Shown here one piece after another: positions 8,572-17,239 of a DNA stretch of 64,000 bases. This DNA is from Chryseobacterium phosphatilyticum (lineage in GTDB: Bacteria; Bacteroidota; Bacteroidia; Flavobacteriales; Weeksellaceae): NCBI RefSeq assembly GCF_002899825.2, contig NZ_PPED02000007.1, positions 1-64,000 of the forward strand, written 5' to 3'. Below the pieces are notes generated by a model. The model did not search any database and had not been told where the DNA came from. It saw nothing but the letters and a program-made list of their open reading frames with translations. The position numbers were made by a program, and so were the translations under genes. Each line of letters begins with the position of its first letter. Within the stretch, counting starts at the first letter, position 1.

Positions 8572-9564
8572 ATGTATGATTTTGGAGCAAGGATGTATAT
8601 GCCAGATTTAGGAAGATGGGGCGTGATAGATCCAATGGCAGAAGCCATGAGAAGGTATTCTCCTTATAACTATGCTTTCAATAACCCAATAAGCTTTATT
8701 GATCCCGACGGAATGCAGCCTCGTCAGTTTGCCATGCCAACTGATACAAGACCGGATGCTCCTTCAGGCTGGATCAATCCTAACTGGTTAGGAAGAGGAG
8801 ATGCGGCTTTTGGATCTATAGAAACAGGATATGGAGGTAGTTATGGATTTGGCTCTTTATATCCACAATCAAATGGAACAGACGATAATGATTTGCTTAA
8901 TGATATTATATCTATATGGGAAAAGAAATTAGGAAAAAAAATAGAAAGAAACAAAAATGGAGATTTTTATTGGTGGAAAGATTATAAAGATGCCAATTCA
9001 AATGTAAAGGGTATTGGGGAGCTTAATATCCTAAATATTACCCAAGGAGGAAGCAGTTGGAATGGACTAGATAATAATGATTATTGGGGATTATTAAATG
9101 GTGCAAGTACTGCACAATCTTATATGACAAATGGAATTGGAATTACTTTAGGTACTACTGCTCAAGTATCAAACGATTTTGTAAATGCAGGGAAGATGAT
9201 AAAAACGCCTAATATTTTCAAAACTTATAATTTATATAGAAGCAATGGTTATTTAAATGGAAATAAATATATTTCTGGTGTGAAATTTATGAAAAATGTA
9301 AAGGCTATTAATGCTTTAAATAGTTCTAAAGTAGTAAAAGGAATTGCATTTGCAGGATTAGGAATTTCTGTGGCTCAATTTTATGAATCACATCATCCAG
9401 GATATGTTTCAAGAGGAATTACAAGTTTTTTGTCTGGCTATATTCCTTATGTAGGTCCTGCTATAGCTGTAGGAATTGATAATACCGATGTAAATTATTG
9501 GAATATTTGGACATGGGGTGCTATGGAAAGAGGAAGTAACAAATATGATTATTTAAATCCTTAA
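8572..9564 (+). CDS. Orphan RHS core with hydrophobic C-terminal toxin (cassette 1)
   Basis: The in-frame region opens just after the hairpin element near 8414; the first ATG is at 8572 inside the core (MYDFGARMYMPDLGRWG). Core residues 1-47 are followed by a linker (GSIETGYGGSYGFGSLY, WEKKLGKKIERN) nearly identical to that of 17492-18562. A distinct C-terminal domain has hydrophobic stretches near residues 257-272 and 289-302 (GYIPYVGPAIAVGI). With the membrane-bound immunity partner 2 bases downstream, a membrane-active toxin is plausible. There is no signal peptide or promoter, so it is probably a silent reserve cassette. Confidence 0.7.
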   Translation: MYDFGARMYMPDLGRWGVIDPMAEAMRRYSPYNYAFNNPISFIDPDGMQPRQFAMPTDTRPDAPSGWINPNWLGRGDAAFGSIETGYGGSYGFGSLYPQSNGTDDNDLLNDIISIWEKKLGKKIERNKNGDFYWWKDYKDANSNVKGIGELNILNITQGGSSWNGLDNNDYWGLLNGASTAQSYMTNGIGITLGTTAQVSNDFVNAGKMIKTPNIFKTYNLYRSNGYLNGNKYISGVKFMKNVKAINALNSSKVVKGIAFAGLGISVAQFYESHHPGYVSRGITSFLSGYIPYVGPAIAVGIDNTDVNYWNIWTWGAMERGSNKYDYLNP

Positions 9565-9566
9565 AA

Positions 9567-9962
9567 ATGAAAGAAAAAATAAGAAATGCATATTTATATG
9601 CTTATTATGAGTGCTATTTGCAAACCCATATTTATTATAAAGCGCATAACAATAAAAATTTTTACTCAATAATTACGCTTGGTGGAGTTTTACTTTTTTT
9701 ATTAGAGTTTCCTATGTTGATGCTCATCGATAAAACCATCGGTGTTCCACCCAAAATATATTTCTATCCCTTTTTAATTGGTTTAGCATATTTTCAATTA
9801 CTCTTAACTTCCAAATTTATAGGTGATGATGATTTGACAGAAAAGATTAATACCTTTTATGCAAATAAAAATGTTGTAAAAGAGTCCAGAAGAATTGCTT
9901 TAGGATTTGTTATTTTTTGTGTATTATTTTGGGTATTTGTAATTAGATATGACGGATATTAA
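9567..9962 (+). CDS. Membrane immunity protein for cassette 1
   Basis: The 131-residue protein has about three transmembrane segments: near 35-56 (IITLGGVLLFLLEFPMLMLI), 64-83 and 109-126. It starts 2 bases after the toxin stop, so translation is probably coupled. Inner membrane immunity proteins are typical for pore-forming or otherwise membrane-acting toxins. It has no recognised family; the immunity role is inferred from position. Confidence 0.65.
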   Translation: MKEKIRNAYLYAYYECYLQTHIYYKAHNNKNFYSIITLGGVLLFLLEFPMLMLIDKTIGVPPKIYFYPFLIGLAYFQLLLTSKFIGDDDLTEKINTFYANKNVVKESRRIALGFVIFCVLFWVFVIRYDGY

Positions 9963-10010
9963 TATATAAGCTTTCTCAATAAAGATCTTTGATCTTTAAT
10001 TTCTAACATT

Positions 10011-10040
10011 AAAAGCCACTGCAATTGCAGTGGCTTTTGT
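10011..10040 (+). terminator. Cassette terminator (CCACTGCA type)
   Basis: AAAAGCCACTGCAA pairs perfectly with TTGCAGTGGCTTTT, a 28-bp palindrome. It is nearly identical to the one at 17272-17300. Confidence 0.8.
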
Positions 10041-10061
10041 AATTTACACTTCATAAAAACT

Positions 10062-10140
10062 GTTATATTTACCAGTACAAAGACCACCTTGATAAACAAG
10101 TAAAAGAGAAGCTTTTGCGAAGACTGCGAACGCAGTTCAG
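10062..10140 (+). other. Core-interrupting two-hairpin element, copy B
   Basis: After the core piece YQYKDHL come hairpin 1 (GTAAAAG/CTTTTGC, one wobble) and hairpin 2 (ACTGCG-AA-CGCAGT, perfect). The same in-frame TAA precedes the frame that continues as DCERSSVRVSF into the core. Confidence 0.7.
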
Positions 10141-11339
10141 TGAGGGTAAGTTTCGCAAGAAACAGCGCAGGTGCTCCTGAAATTACCGGAACCAACAACT
10201 ATTATCCTTTTGGTCTTAACCATATCGGAGGAGGAAATATGTCTTCATTCTCCAATTATCATTCCTATAAATTTGGGGGCAAAGAACTTCAGGAAACGGG
10301 AATGTATGATTTTGGAGCGAGGATGTATATGCCTGATCTTGGCAGATGGGGTGTGATAGATCCTATGGCAGAAGCGATGAGAAGATATTCTCCTTATAAC
10401 TATGCTTTCAATAACCCGATAAGCTTTATAGATCCGGATGGGATGCAGCCTCGTCAGTTTGCGATGATATCCGATGCTCGTCCGGATGCGACCTCCGGAT
10501 GGATAAATCCTGGCTGGCTAGGTAGAGGTGGGGGAGCCGAAGGTAATTATGAAGCTGTTTTAGGATCTGATGGAGGTGGTGGTATTGATGGTGTGGAATA
10601 TTATGAAGGAGAGGATGCCGTAGAGAAGTTTAAAAAACTGATGAATCCAGATTATAAACCAAACTTTTCGAGGTTTAATTTTAATTATCCACCTGATGAT
10701 CATTTTAATCAGTTTGGACAGTTTTTATATACTGATAATAAAATTTCTAATAATATTGTTATTGATTTTCAAAATCCCATTACAGGAGGTTTAAATACAG
10801 CACCTTGGTTGTCTGCGCAATTAAAAGATTATTATTTTGATAAAGATAATTTTTTTATTCTCCAAAATATAGCAAAATATTATTCTTCTGCCGCAGGAGT
10901 AGACTTGAAAAACCTTAGAAATGGGCAGTTCTCTGGCTCAGTTTGGAATGGTCAGCAATGGATAGGCGGGCAACCAGATCTAAAAAGTGGAACTTATAAT
11001 ACATTTAATGGTGGAAGTTATTCTTATAAAGGAGTAATGTCAACAATCAAAGAAAATCAAACAGTTAATATAACTGTTACCAATGGACATATTAATTCTT
11101 TTTTAAATAATAAATATAATTTTATAAGTACTCTAGAACATGAAGGAGGAAAAATTAGCCATTTAACTGTAAATATGAAATCACCAATTGATAATTCTGC
11201 TACAGCTCAAAGAAATGAACATTTAATTTTATATAAAAATCAAATTAATTCTCCTATTTTTAGAATGACAACACTACAATATCAAAAATTAATACTTAAT
11301 AACTATAAAGATGTTAAAAATGGGGCAACTGGTAATTAA
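10140..11339 (+). CDS. Orphan RHS core with possible metallopeptidase-like toxin (cassette 2)
   Basis: The frame opens after the hairpin element. A GTG at 10140 and an ATG at 10238 (GGAGGAGGAAAT just before it) are possible starts. The core occupies residues 1-102. A glycine-rich linker of its own type follows (GGGGIDGVEYYEGEDAV). The C-terminus has EHEGGKISHL with H334 and E335, and later NEHLILYKNQ. This resembles zincin HExxH toxins of RHS loci, but the second His is Lys, so it is either inactive or not a zincin. A lipoprotein immunity gene overlaps its 3' end. Confidence 0.65.
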   Translation: MRVSFARNSAGAPEITGTNNYYPFGLNHIGGGNMSSFSNYHSYKFGGKELQETGMYDFGARMYMPDLGRWGVIDPMAEAMRRYSPYNYAFNNPISFIDPDGMQPRQFAMISDARPDATSGWINPGWLGRGGGAEGNYEAVLGSDGGGGIDGVEYYEGEDAVEKFKKLMNPDYKPNFSRFNFNYPPDDHFNQFGQFLYTDNKISNNIVIDFQNPITGGLNTAPWLSAQLKDYYFDKDNFFILQNIAKYYSSAAGVDLKNLRNGQFSGSVWNGQQWIGGQPDLKSGTYNTFNGGSYSYKGVMSTIKENQTVNITVTNGHINSFLNNKYNFISTLEHEGGKISHLTVNMKSPIDNSATAQRNEHLILYKNQINSPIFRMTTLQYQKLILNNYKDVKNGATGN

Positions 11340-11820
11340 AAGTTTTATTTGTTTAATAACTTTATTCTCATGTAAGAAGAATGACTATGAATGTAAAATA
11401 CACTATCAGTATGTTGTTTATAAAAAAAATGACAATGATTATAGAATGAAAGTGTATTGTGAGAATTTTCTATATTTATCTAATAGTTCTAATGATACCC
11501 TTAGAATAAAGACAAAAGATATTATTGAAAAGTATAAATTTATTTATAAAAAAGATACATTAAATCTAAAATTTATAAATGATGAAGATATTTTTGTTTT
11601 GCCCAAAAGTTCAATTGATTTAAACTGTATAGTTGATTTAGATAAAACGGTCTCTAGTTATCCAGAAACCATGGCAGATAGTTTACAGTTTAATATTTTT
11701 GATGTGTCAAAAAAGAAGTTTTTAGATAAAACGAAAGATTACGAAATTATGAATACGAGAAACTTTATGATTTATAAATTTAATAAAAAGGCTTTAGACT
11801 CATTGAACTATACTTTGTAA
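11311..11820 (+). CDS. Lipoprotein immunity protein for cassette 2
   Basis: The 169-residue protein has a lipobox at LITLFS-C near residue 21, so it should be a lipid-anchored envelope protein. The start at 11311 overlaps the toxin by 29 bases; 11320 is a second possible ATG. The rest is lysine-rich with beta character and no recognised domain. An envelope-anchored immunity protein suggests the toxin acts outside the cytoplasm. Confidence 0.65.
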   Translation: MLKMGQLVIKSFICLITLFSCKKNDYECKIHYQYVVYKKNDNDYRMKVYCENFLYLSNSSNDTLRIKTKDIIEKYKFIYKKDTLNLKFINDEDIFVLPKSSIDLNCIVDLDKTVSSYPETMADSLQFNIFDVSKKKFLDKTKDYEIMNTRNFMIYKFNKKALDSLNYTL

Positions 11821-11995
11821 AAACAGGGAAGTTTACCAAACAGGGAAGTCTTCAAATTCACAAAAAAAATTGGAAAATAAAATTACAATTGATGGTACAA
11901 ATATGGTAATATTTTAAAAACCAACCATTAATAAATATTTGTTTGTAGTTCCCTATAATAAACAAACTTTTTATTGTTGGGAAAAACCACAAAAC

Positions 11996-12035
11996 AAAAA
12001 CCGTAATACTTTAATATACTTATTATTACGGTTTT
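11996..12035 (+). terminator. Terminator at the end of cassette 2
   Basis: AAAACCGTAATA-type stem (CCGTAATA/TATTACGG) with an AT loop, ending in TTTTATATT. It is unlike the CCACTGCA family, and the cassette that follows also lacks the hairpin element. Confidence 0.65.
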
Positions 12036-12044
12036 ATATTGTGG

Positions 12045-14105
12045 TCCCCTCTGAAATACCAGAATCCGGCCTATACCAATATTGCTCCGGGGAAAAGCAA
12101 CGGGAATATCTCAGAAATCGACTGGAAGTCTGCATCAGATGGCGTGCTGAAAAGATATTCTTATACCTACGATGCTTTAAACAGGTTAAAGGACGCCGTA
12201 TATACAGAACCGAATACAACCAACCCGTATAACAATTATTATAACGAATATGCGACCTATGATCTGAACGGAAACATCAAAACCCTGAAAAGGAATGCTT
12301 TCCCGGTAACAGGAACCACGGCCACTCAGGTAGATGACCTCGTATACCAGTACACCGGAAACCGTCTGGATAAAGTCATTGAAAACGCATTGAACGATAC
12401 CGGCTATGAAGGGGGAAACAACACGATTGATTATGACCTGAACGGGAATATGATCAATATGAAAGATAAGGGAATTCAGACGATTGGATATAATGTATTA
12501 GATCTGCAGAATCAGTTATCTATTTCGGTGACAAATGCCGCCGGAAAAGTATCTACCACGAATATCAATCATATCTACGGAGCTGGTGGAGTAAAACTTC
12601 GAAAAACATCTGTTCAGCAGGCGTATATGGGACTTCTGAGAATACAGACTACCGATTATCTGGATGGCTTTCAGTATACCAATATTGATGACGGACAAGG
12701 ATGCCTGACCTGTAAAACCGAAAGCGCCTATGAAGAGCAGGCCTACAGAAAAGTGATTGGACCTGTTATTCCCGGCGGACCAAAATGGACATTAGATTTT
12801 GTCCCAACCGCAGAAGGCTTTTACAGTTTCACGGAAAACCGTTATATTTACCAGTATAAAGACCATCTTGGAAATGTGAGAGTCAGTTTCGCAAGAAACA
12901 GCGCAGGTGCTCCTGAAATTACCGGAGCCAACAACTATTATCCTTTTGGGCTCAACCATATCGGAGGCGGAAAATCTCTTTTTTCCAATTATCATTCCTA
13001 TAAATTTGGAGGCAAAGAACTTCAGGAAACGGGAATGTATGATTTTGGAGCGAGGATGTATATGCCAGATTTAGGAAGATGGGGCGTGATAGATCCAATG
13101 GCAGAAGCCATGAGAAGATATTCTCCTTATAACTATGCCTTTAATAACCCGATAAGCTTTATAGACCCTGATGGGATGCAGCCTCGTCAGTTTGCAATGC
13201 CTAGTGATGCAAGACCAGACGCTCCTTCAACCTGGATCAATCCAAGTTGGGTAGGAAGAGGAGGTCCAGCTTTTGGATCTATAGATACAGGTTTTAGTGG
13301 TGGCGGTGGTAGTGCTTATGAGGGTGGCGCAAGTAGTTATGGATTTGGCTCTTTGTATTCACCATCAAATAATAATAGTTATCTACTAAATGAGCTTTTG
13401 GCAGGCTGGAAAGCAAGAGGACTTGATATTAATATTGAAGAAAATGGAAATCTTACCTTTTGGACGGGAAATCCAGAATTTATTAAAGGGTATTCTACAA
13501 ATAATGATGTTTATGGAGAATATCATCTGGGCGTATTGAATTCAATAACAGTTAAAAATGGTGATATTCCATTAGATGCCTATAAAAACTGGGCTGATTG
13601 GAGTGCAACTACTATGGAAAAAGGATTAGAATCTGTTGTTAAACAACGTACAAGTCTCTATAATAGTGGCTATTGGATTGATAATTTAGGAGTCAGGAGG
13701 AGTACTGCTTATGCAGGTAGATCAGTAGGATCTTTGATAGGGCTACGAAGTGATTATGTAAGGACTACTGCTAAGCTTGGAAAATATGCAAAAGGAGCTG
13801 GTTGGGTAGGAAAAGCAATTAATGCCGGGCAAATTGGGTATGGTGTTTATCAAGATGGATGGAAGTTTGGTGTTAAAGCTCAAGTAGCAACTGCAAATGT
13901 AGCTGGAGGAATGGCCGGAGCTGCTGCAGGTGCATGGGCTTTAGGTAAAATTGGTGGTGGAATTGGAACCTTTGTAGGTCCTGAGGGAACTGCAGTTGGA
14001 GCTGTGATTGGAGGCATAGTAGGGGGAATTGTAGGTGGATTTTGGGGTGGTGAGATTGCAGAAGGTTGGGCCGATGGTATATTAAATAAACCTGAGTACA
14101 AATAA
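12045..14105 (+). CDS. Long orphan RHS fragment with glycine-zipper toxin (cassette 3)
   Basis: This is a promoterless partial duplicate of the primary gene. It begins abruptly at the codons for LKYQNPAYTN, equal to about 4683 in 2997-6725, and runs about 1.1 kb nearly identical through the uninterrupted core. Only a weak TTG at 12039 could open the frame. After DPDGM it carries a linker related to cassettes 1 and 5 and then a unique toxin end. The last 70 residues are glycine/alanine-rich with GxxxG spacing (GGIVGGIVGGFWGG), as in pore-forming bacteriocins. Its partner is an STM3941-like membrane immunity protein. Confidence 0.7.
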   Translation, partial: SPLKYQNPAYTNIAPGKSNGNISEIDWKSASDGVLKRYSYTYDALNRLKDAVYTEPNTTNPYNNYYNEYATYDLNGNIKTLKRNAFPVTGTTATQVDDLVYQYTGNRLDKVIENALNDTGYEGGNNTIDYDLNGNMINMKDKGIQTIGYNVLDLQNQLSISVTNAAGKVSTTNINHIYGAGGVKLRKTSVQQAYMGLLRIQTTDYLDGFQYTNIDDGQGCLTCKTESAYEEQAYRKVIGPVIPGGPKWTLDFVPTAEGFYSFTENRYIYQYKDHLGNVRVSFARNSAGAPEITGANNYYPFGLNHIGGGKSLFSNYHSYKFGGKELQETGMYDFGARMYMPDLGRWGVIDPMAEAMRRYSPYNYAFNNPISFIDPDGMQPRQFAMPSDARPDAPSTWINPSWVGRGGPAFGSIDTGFSGGGGSAYEGGASSYGFGSLYSPSNNNSYLLNELLAGWKARGLDINIEENGNLTFWTGNPEFIKGYSTNNDVYGEYHLGVLNSITVKNGDIPLDAYKNWADWSATTMEKGLESVVKQRTSLYNSGYWIDNLGVRRSTAYAGRSVGSLIGLRSDYVRTTAKLGKYAKGAGWVGKAINAGQIGYGVYQDGWKFGVKAQVATANVAGGMAGAAAGAWALGKIGGGIGTFVGPEGTAVGAVIGGIVGGIVGGFWGGEIAEGWADGILNKPEYK

Positions 14106-14120
14106 ATAAAAAAATAAAAA

Positions 14121-14651
14121 ATGAATACAATTGAAATAGAAAGCAGTAAAACGAAATTACTATTAATGTTATTAGGGTCATTAATATTTGTAATTTTAGG
14201 TGTTTTTTTAACAACAAATCCAGATATATTTGTTTCAGTAATATTTAGAAATATAATATTTATACGTATTGTAGGAATTATCTCAATAATATTTTTTGGA
14301 TTATGTTTAATTTTTTTAACAAAAGTTTTTTTAACAAAGAAAATTAATCTTATAATTAGCAAAGAGGGGATTGTTGACAATTCTAGTTATGTAAGCGTAG
14401 GTGCAATTTTTTGGGATGATATTATTTCAATAAAACGTATTGATGTTATGTCAACAAAGTTTTTGATTATTAATGTAAAAGACCCCAATAAATATCTAAA
14501 TACTCAAAGTGGTATTAAAAGAAAGTTATTACAAAAGACTTTTAAAACTTATGGTACTCCTATTTCGATTTCTTCCAATACATTAGCTTATAATTTTGAT
14601 GAGCTTGAAAAAGTGATTTTTAAATTTTATAACGACTATAAAAATCATTAA
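14121..14651 (+). CDS. STM3941-like membrane immunity protein for cassette 3
   Basis: The 176-residue protein has two transmembrane segments near 12-33 and 44-68. A cytoplasmic PH-like domain follows with the patterns GIVDNSSYVSVGAIFWDDI and YGTPISIS. These match my memory of the STM3941 family, small proteins often found beside RHS toxins. It starts 15 bases after the toxin stop. A membrane immunity protein fits the glycine-zipper toxin beside it. Confidence 0.7.
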   Translation: MNTIEIESSKTKLLLMLLGSLIFVILGVFLTTNPDIFVSVIFRNIIFIRIVGIISIIFFGLCLIFLTKVFLTKKINLIISKEGIVDNSSYVSVGAIFWDDIISIKRIDVMSTKFLIINVKDPNKYLNTQSGIKRKLLQKTFKTYGTPISISSNTLAYNFDELEKVIFKFYNDYKNH

Positions 14652-14694
14652 TTTTTAATGACTTTATGTAATATTTCAAATATAATAAAATTGA

Positions 14695-14725
14695 ATATCG
14701 CGTTGAAAATCAACGCGATATTTTT
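14695..14725 (+). terminator. Terminator after cassette 3
   Basis: ATATCGCGTTGA pairs with TCAACGCGATAT and is followed by TTTTT. Confidence 0.8.
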
Positions 14726-14759
14726 AATATGGTTATTAAATTTTAAAAATATATAACTT

Positions 14760-15314
14760 ATGGAAAGAATTTGGAATTATGTACATTACTTTATTTATCA
14801 GTTTGAGAGAAACGCATCAAAAATAATAACCTATCCTATTACTTTAATTTTTGATTTAATTTATAAAATTCCTTTTATAATAAATGTACTAAAGAAGAAA
14901 AATAGTTCACCACAAGAAATAAGAGTAGCTAGCGAGAATGCACTAAATAATCGTGTATATGGTCAGAATATTATTATTTCAGGTATTCAAATGGGAGGCT
15001 TGATAATTCTTTTAGAATATGGATTATTCAATATTTTTCAGGCAATTATAGGAAAATCATTAATACAAATCTTTTGGGAACCAGGAAGTCCATATAAATG
15101 GATTTTTATAATAGGATTATTGGTTATGCCATGGATTATAAATGAAAAATTACTATTTAAAAACGATAAGTACTTAAAATATTTTGATGAATTTGATAAA
15201 GAGCCTAAAAAAATAAGACATAAATGGGCTTGGATTAGTTTTGGAATAGTTGTAGGAATTTTGTCATTCTTTATTTTAAGTTTTGTGCTCATTACGAATG
15301 TGTCTATGGATTAG
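14760..15314 (+). CDS. Orphan membrane immunity-like protein
   Basis: The 184-residue protein has an amphipathic N-terminus and about four hydrophobic segments (LIFDLIYKIPFIINVL, IIISGIQMGGLIILL, WIFIIGLLVMPWII, FGIVVGILSFFILSF). It stands alone between a terminator and a cassette terminator, with no toxin in front. It is probably an immunity gene whose toxin was deleted, or a second membrane protein for cassette 3. The family is not recognised. Confidence 0.55.
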   Translation: MERIWNYVHYFIYQFERNASKIITYPITLIFDLIYKIPFIINVLKKKNSSPQEIRVASENALNNRVYGQNIIISGIQMGGLIILLEYGLFNIFQAIIGKSLIQIFWEPGSPYKWIFIIGLLVMPWIINEKLLFKNDKYLKYFDEFDKEPKKIRHKWAWISFGIVVGILSFFILSFVLITNVSMD

Positions 15315-15367
15315 AATAAATAGTTATTTTATAGCAAACCATCAACTATTTATTTTTTTAATACAAT

Positions 15368-15393
15368 AAAACCACTGCACTGCAGTGGTTTTT
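15368..15393 (+). terminator. Cassette terminator (CCACTGCA type)
   Basis: AAAACCACTGCA and TGCAGTGGTTTT flank a single C and are followed by TTT. Confidence 0.8.
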
Positions 15394-15403
15394 ACTATAA
15401 AAA

Positions 15404-15450
15404 AACTATTATATTTACCAATACAAAGACTGCGAACGCAGTTCAGTAAG
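15404..15450 (+). other. Core-interrupting element, copy C (hairpin 1 deleted)
   Basis: The core piece YQYKD runs directly into hairpin 2 (ACTGCG-AA-CGCAGT). Bases between two AAGAC words are missing, as expected from recombination at that microhomology. Here the upstream and downstream frames join: YQYKD then CERSSVRVSF. Confidence 0.65.
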
Positions 15451-15544
15451 GGTAAGTTTCGCAAGAAACAGCGCAGGTGCTCCTGAAATTACCGGAACCA
15501 ACAACTATTATCCTTTTGGGCTTAACCATATCGGAGGAGGAAAT

Positions 15545-16657
15545 ATGTCTTCATTCTCCAATTATCATTCTTACAAATTTGGAGGCAAAGAACTTCAGGA
15601 GACAGGAATGTATGATTTTGGAGCGAGGATGTATATGCCTGATCTGGGTAGATGGGGCGTGATAGATCCAATGGCAGAAACGATGAGAAGGTATTCTCCT
15701 TATAACTATGCTTTCAATAACCCAATAAGCTTTATAGATCCTGATGGGATGGCACCTATGCATCAGTTTGCGATGATATCCGATGCTCGTCCCGATACTA
15801 CCTCTGGATGGACAAATCCGGGATGGTTAGGTAGAGGAACAAGTGATGGTATAAATTATGGAGCTACTTTAGGATCTGGTGGCGGTGGCAGTGTTTATGA
15901 AAGTGAGTATGGAACTGTATACACCGGAAGTGAGGCGAGAGATGCTTTTTCAGATTTGGTGTCGGGAAATCCTCCCCGATCTAAGAATAATGGAAGTTTT
16001 TGGAACAAAATTGGGCGTTTTTTCATTAATTTATTCGGAAGAAGAGGAGGAAAAGCGAATGTAAGTGTTGGTGCTGTTGAAAGGGTTCCTCCTGATTATA
16101 GTGCTGATGGAACTAGGCTATTTGGCTTAATAACGAATGCTAATTATAATCCAATGGCTGAATATCGAGCCAATCGCGATAATCCGTTTTACAATGAAGG
16201 AGAATCAAGTTTGGACAGGTCTTTCAGACTTATGAATAGTTCTCATATAGAGATCATGCAGGATTTCGGAGGAGGTGGATACAATATGTTTGGTGGATAC
16301 GGAAGAATAGGGAATGCTACAGTTGCTACAGAAGAGATATCTATAATTTCAAAAATTTCTGCAGAAGCAGAAGCAAATGGTATATTAAGTACTCAAAAAA
16401 GAATTAATCCAGCTAAAGTTGCTGAATATTTTGAACAAATGTCAAATGGAACCTACAAACCAACCGGCGGAGCAGGATATATCTATGAAGGAAAATATAT
16501 TTTGACAGATGGAAATCATAGAATGAATGCAGCTATTCAACATGGAATAGAAAGTGGTAATTTTAAATATATTGAGGAACTTATTAATAAAGGCAACTTT
16601 ATTAGAAGAAATCCTTTAATTGATAATTATAAAGTTTATAAACTACCTGTAAAATAA
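15545..16657 (+). CDS. Orphan RHS core with ParB/Srx-like nuclease toxin (cassette 4)
   Basis: The ATG at 15545 follows GGAGGAGGAAAT and lies inside the core; the frame is open further upstream. The core covers residues 1-70. The linker (TSDGINYGATLGSGGGGSVY) is identical to that of the primary RHS gene. The C-terminal domain holds INPAKVAEYFEQM and then YILTDGNHRMNAA, with D322-R326 as the DGxHR motif of ParB/sulfiredoxin-fold nucleases found in contact-dependent toxins. Residues 190-290 look like a separate delivery or linker region. The immunity gene follows after 5 bases. Confidence 0.72.
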   Translation: MSSFSNYHSYKFGGKELQETGMYDFGARMYMPDLGRWGVIDPMAETMRRYSPYNYAFNNPISFIDPDGMAPMHQFAMISDARPDTTSGWTNPGWLGRGTSDGINYGATLGSGGGGSVYESEYGTVYTGSEARDAFSDLVSGNPPRSKNNGSFWNKIGRFFINLFGRRGGKANVSVGAVERVPPDYSADGTRLFGLITNANYNPMAEYRANRDNPFYNEGESSLDRSFRLMNSSHIEIMQDFGGGGYNMFGGYGRIGNATVATEEISIISKISAEAEANGILSTQKRINPAKVAEYFEQMSNGTYKPTGGAGYIYEGKYILTDGNHRMNAAIQHGIESGNFKYIEELINKGNFIRRNPLIDNYKVYKLPVK

Positions 16658-16662
16658 AAATA

Positions 16663-17202
16663 ATGTATAAACAAATAACGATTTTTAATAAAAATATCGA
16701 TTTAGAAATTGGAAGTGTATATGTAATTTTTAATAATTACTTATCACAAGAAGATAATTTAAATAAGTCTAAAAAAATATTTTACATTAATCTACCTTTT
16801 CACGATTCTATTAAAGTTTCACAATATGTAGATAGTAAGGACCTATCTATTAATAATTATGAAAACTTAATTAAAAAATACAATTTAAAATTTATTAAAC
16901 CCCAAGAAATTATTGATGTTTTTAATCAGCTAGTCTACATAATAATAAATGAGATTGAAAATTATGATATTTTTATAATTGGAACTGTAGGAATCGCCTT
17001 TGAAAGTATTAAGCTAATTCTTAAAGAACTAATAGATATTGCAAAAATAAAAGACAAAATATTCATTTTTGTACAAAATGAATCAAAAAACATTGATATT
17101 TTAGAAAAGGTTGATATGTTAAAATTAGATAATTTTGATACTTGGTATGTAAATAAGCTTAGAAATAATGATGATAATGCATTTATATATAAACAAAGAT
17201 AA
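16663..17202 (+). CDS. Cytoplasmic immunity protein for cassette 4
   Basis: The 179-residue protein has no signal peptide or membrane segment and is lysine/asparagine/isoleucine-rich. It sits 5 bases behind a predicted nuclease toxin, so a soluble cytoplasmic inhibitor is the expected partner. A beta-alpha pattern is visible (YDIFIIGTVGIAFESIKLIL, KIKDKIFIFVQ). No family is recognised. Confidence 0.62.
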   Translation: MYKQITIFNKNIDLEIGSVYVIFNNYLSQEDNLNKSKKIFYINLPFHDSIKVSQYVDSKDLSINNYENLIKKYNLKFIKPQEIIDVFNQLVYIIINEIENYDIFIIGTVGIAFESIKLILKELIDIAKIKDKIFIFVQNESKNIDILEKVDMLKLDNFDTWYVNKLRNNDDNAFIYKQR

Positions 17203-17239
17203 ATTTCTAAAAGGAGTATAATATTTCTCCAGTTGGCGT

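Noticed and set aside
12039..12044. TTG start for the long RHS duplicate
   Set aside because: It sits at the junction with unrelated AT-rich DNA, right after a terminator, with no RBS or promoter. The duplicate is treated as startless.
13873..14380. Two long minus-strand frames, proline-rich in one
   Set aside because: They are antisense to the glycine-rich toxin end and the immunity gene; the proline and glutamine runs come from reading GGN codons backward.
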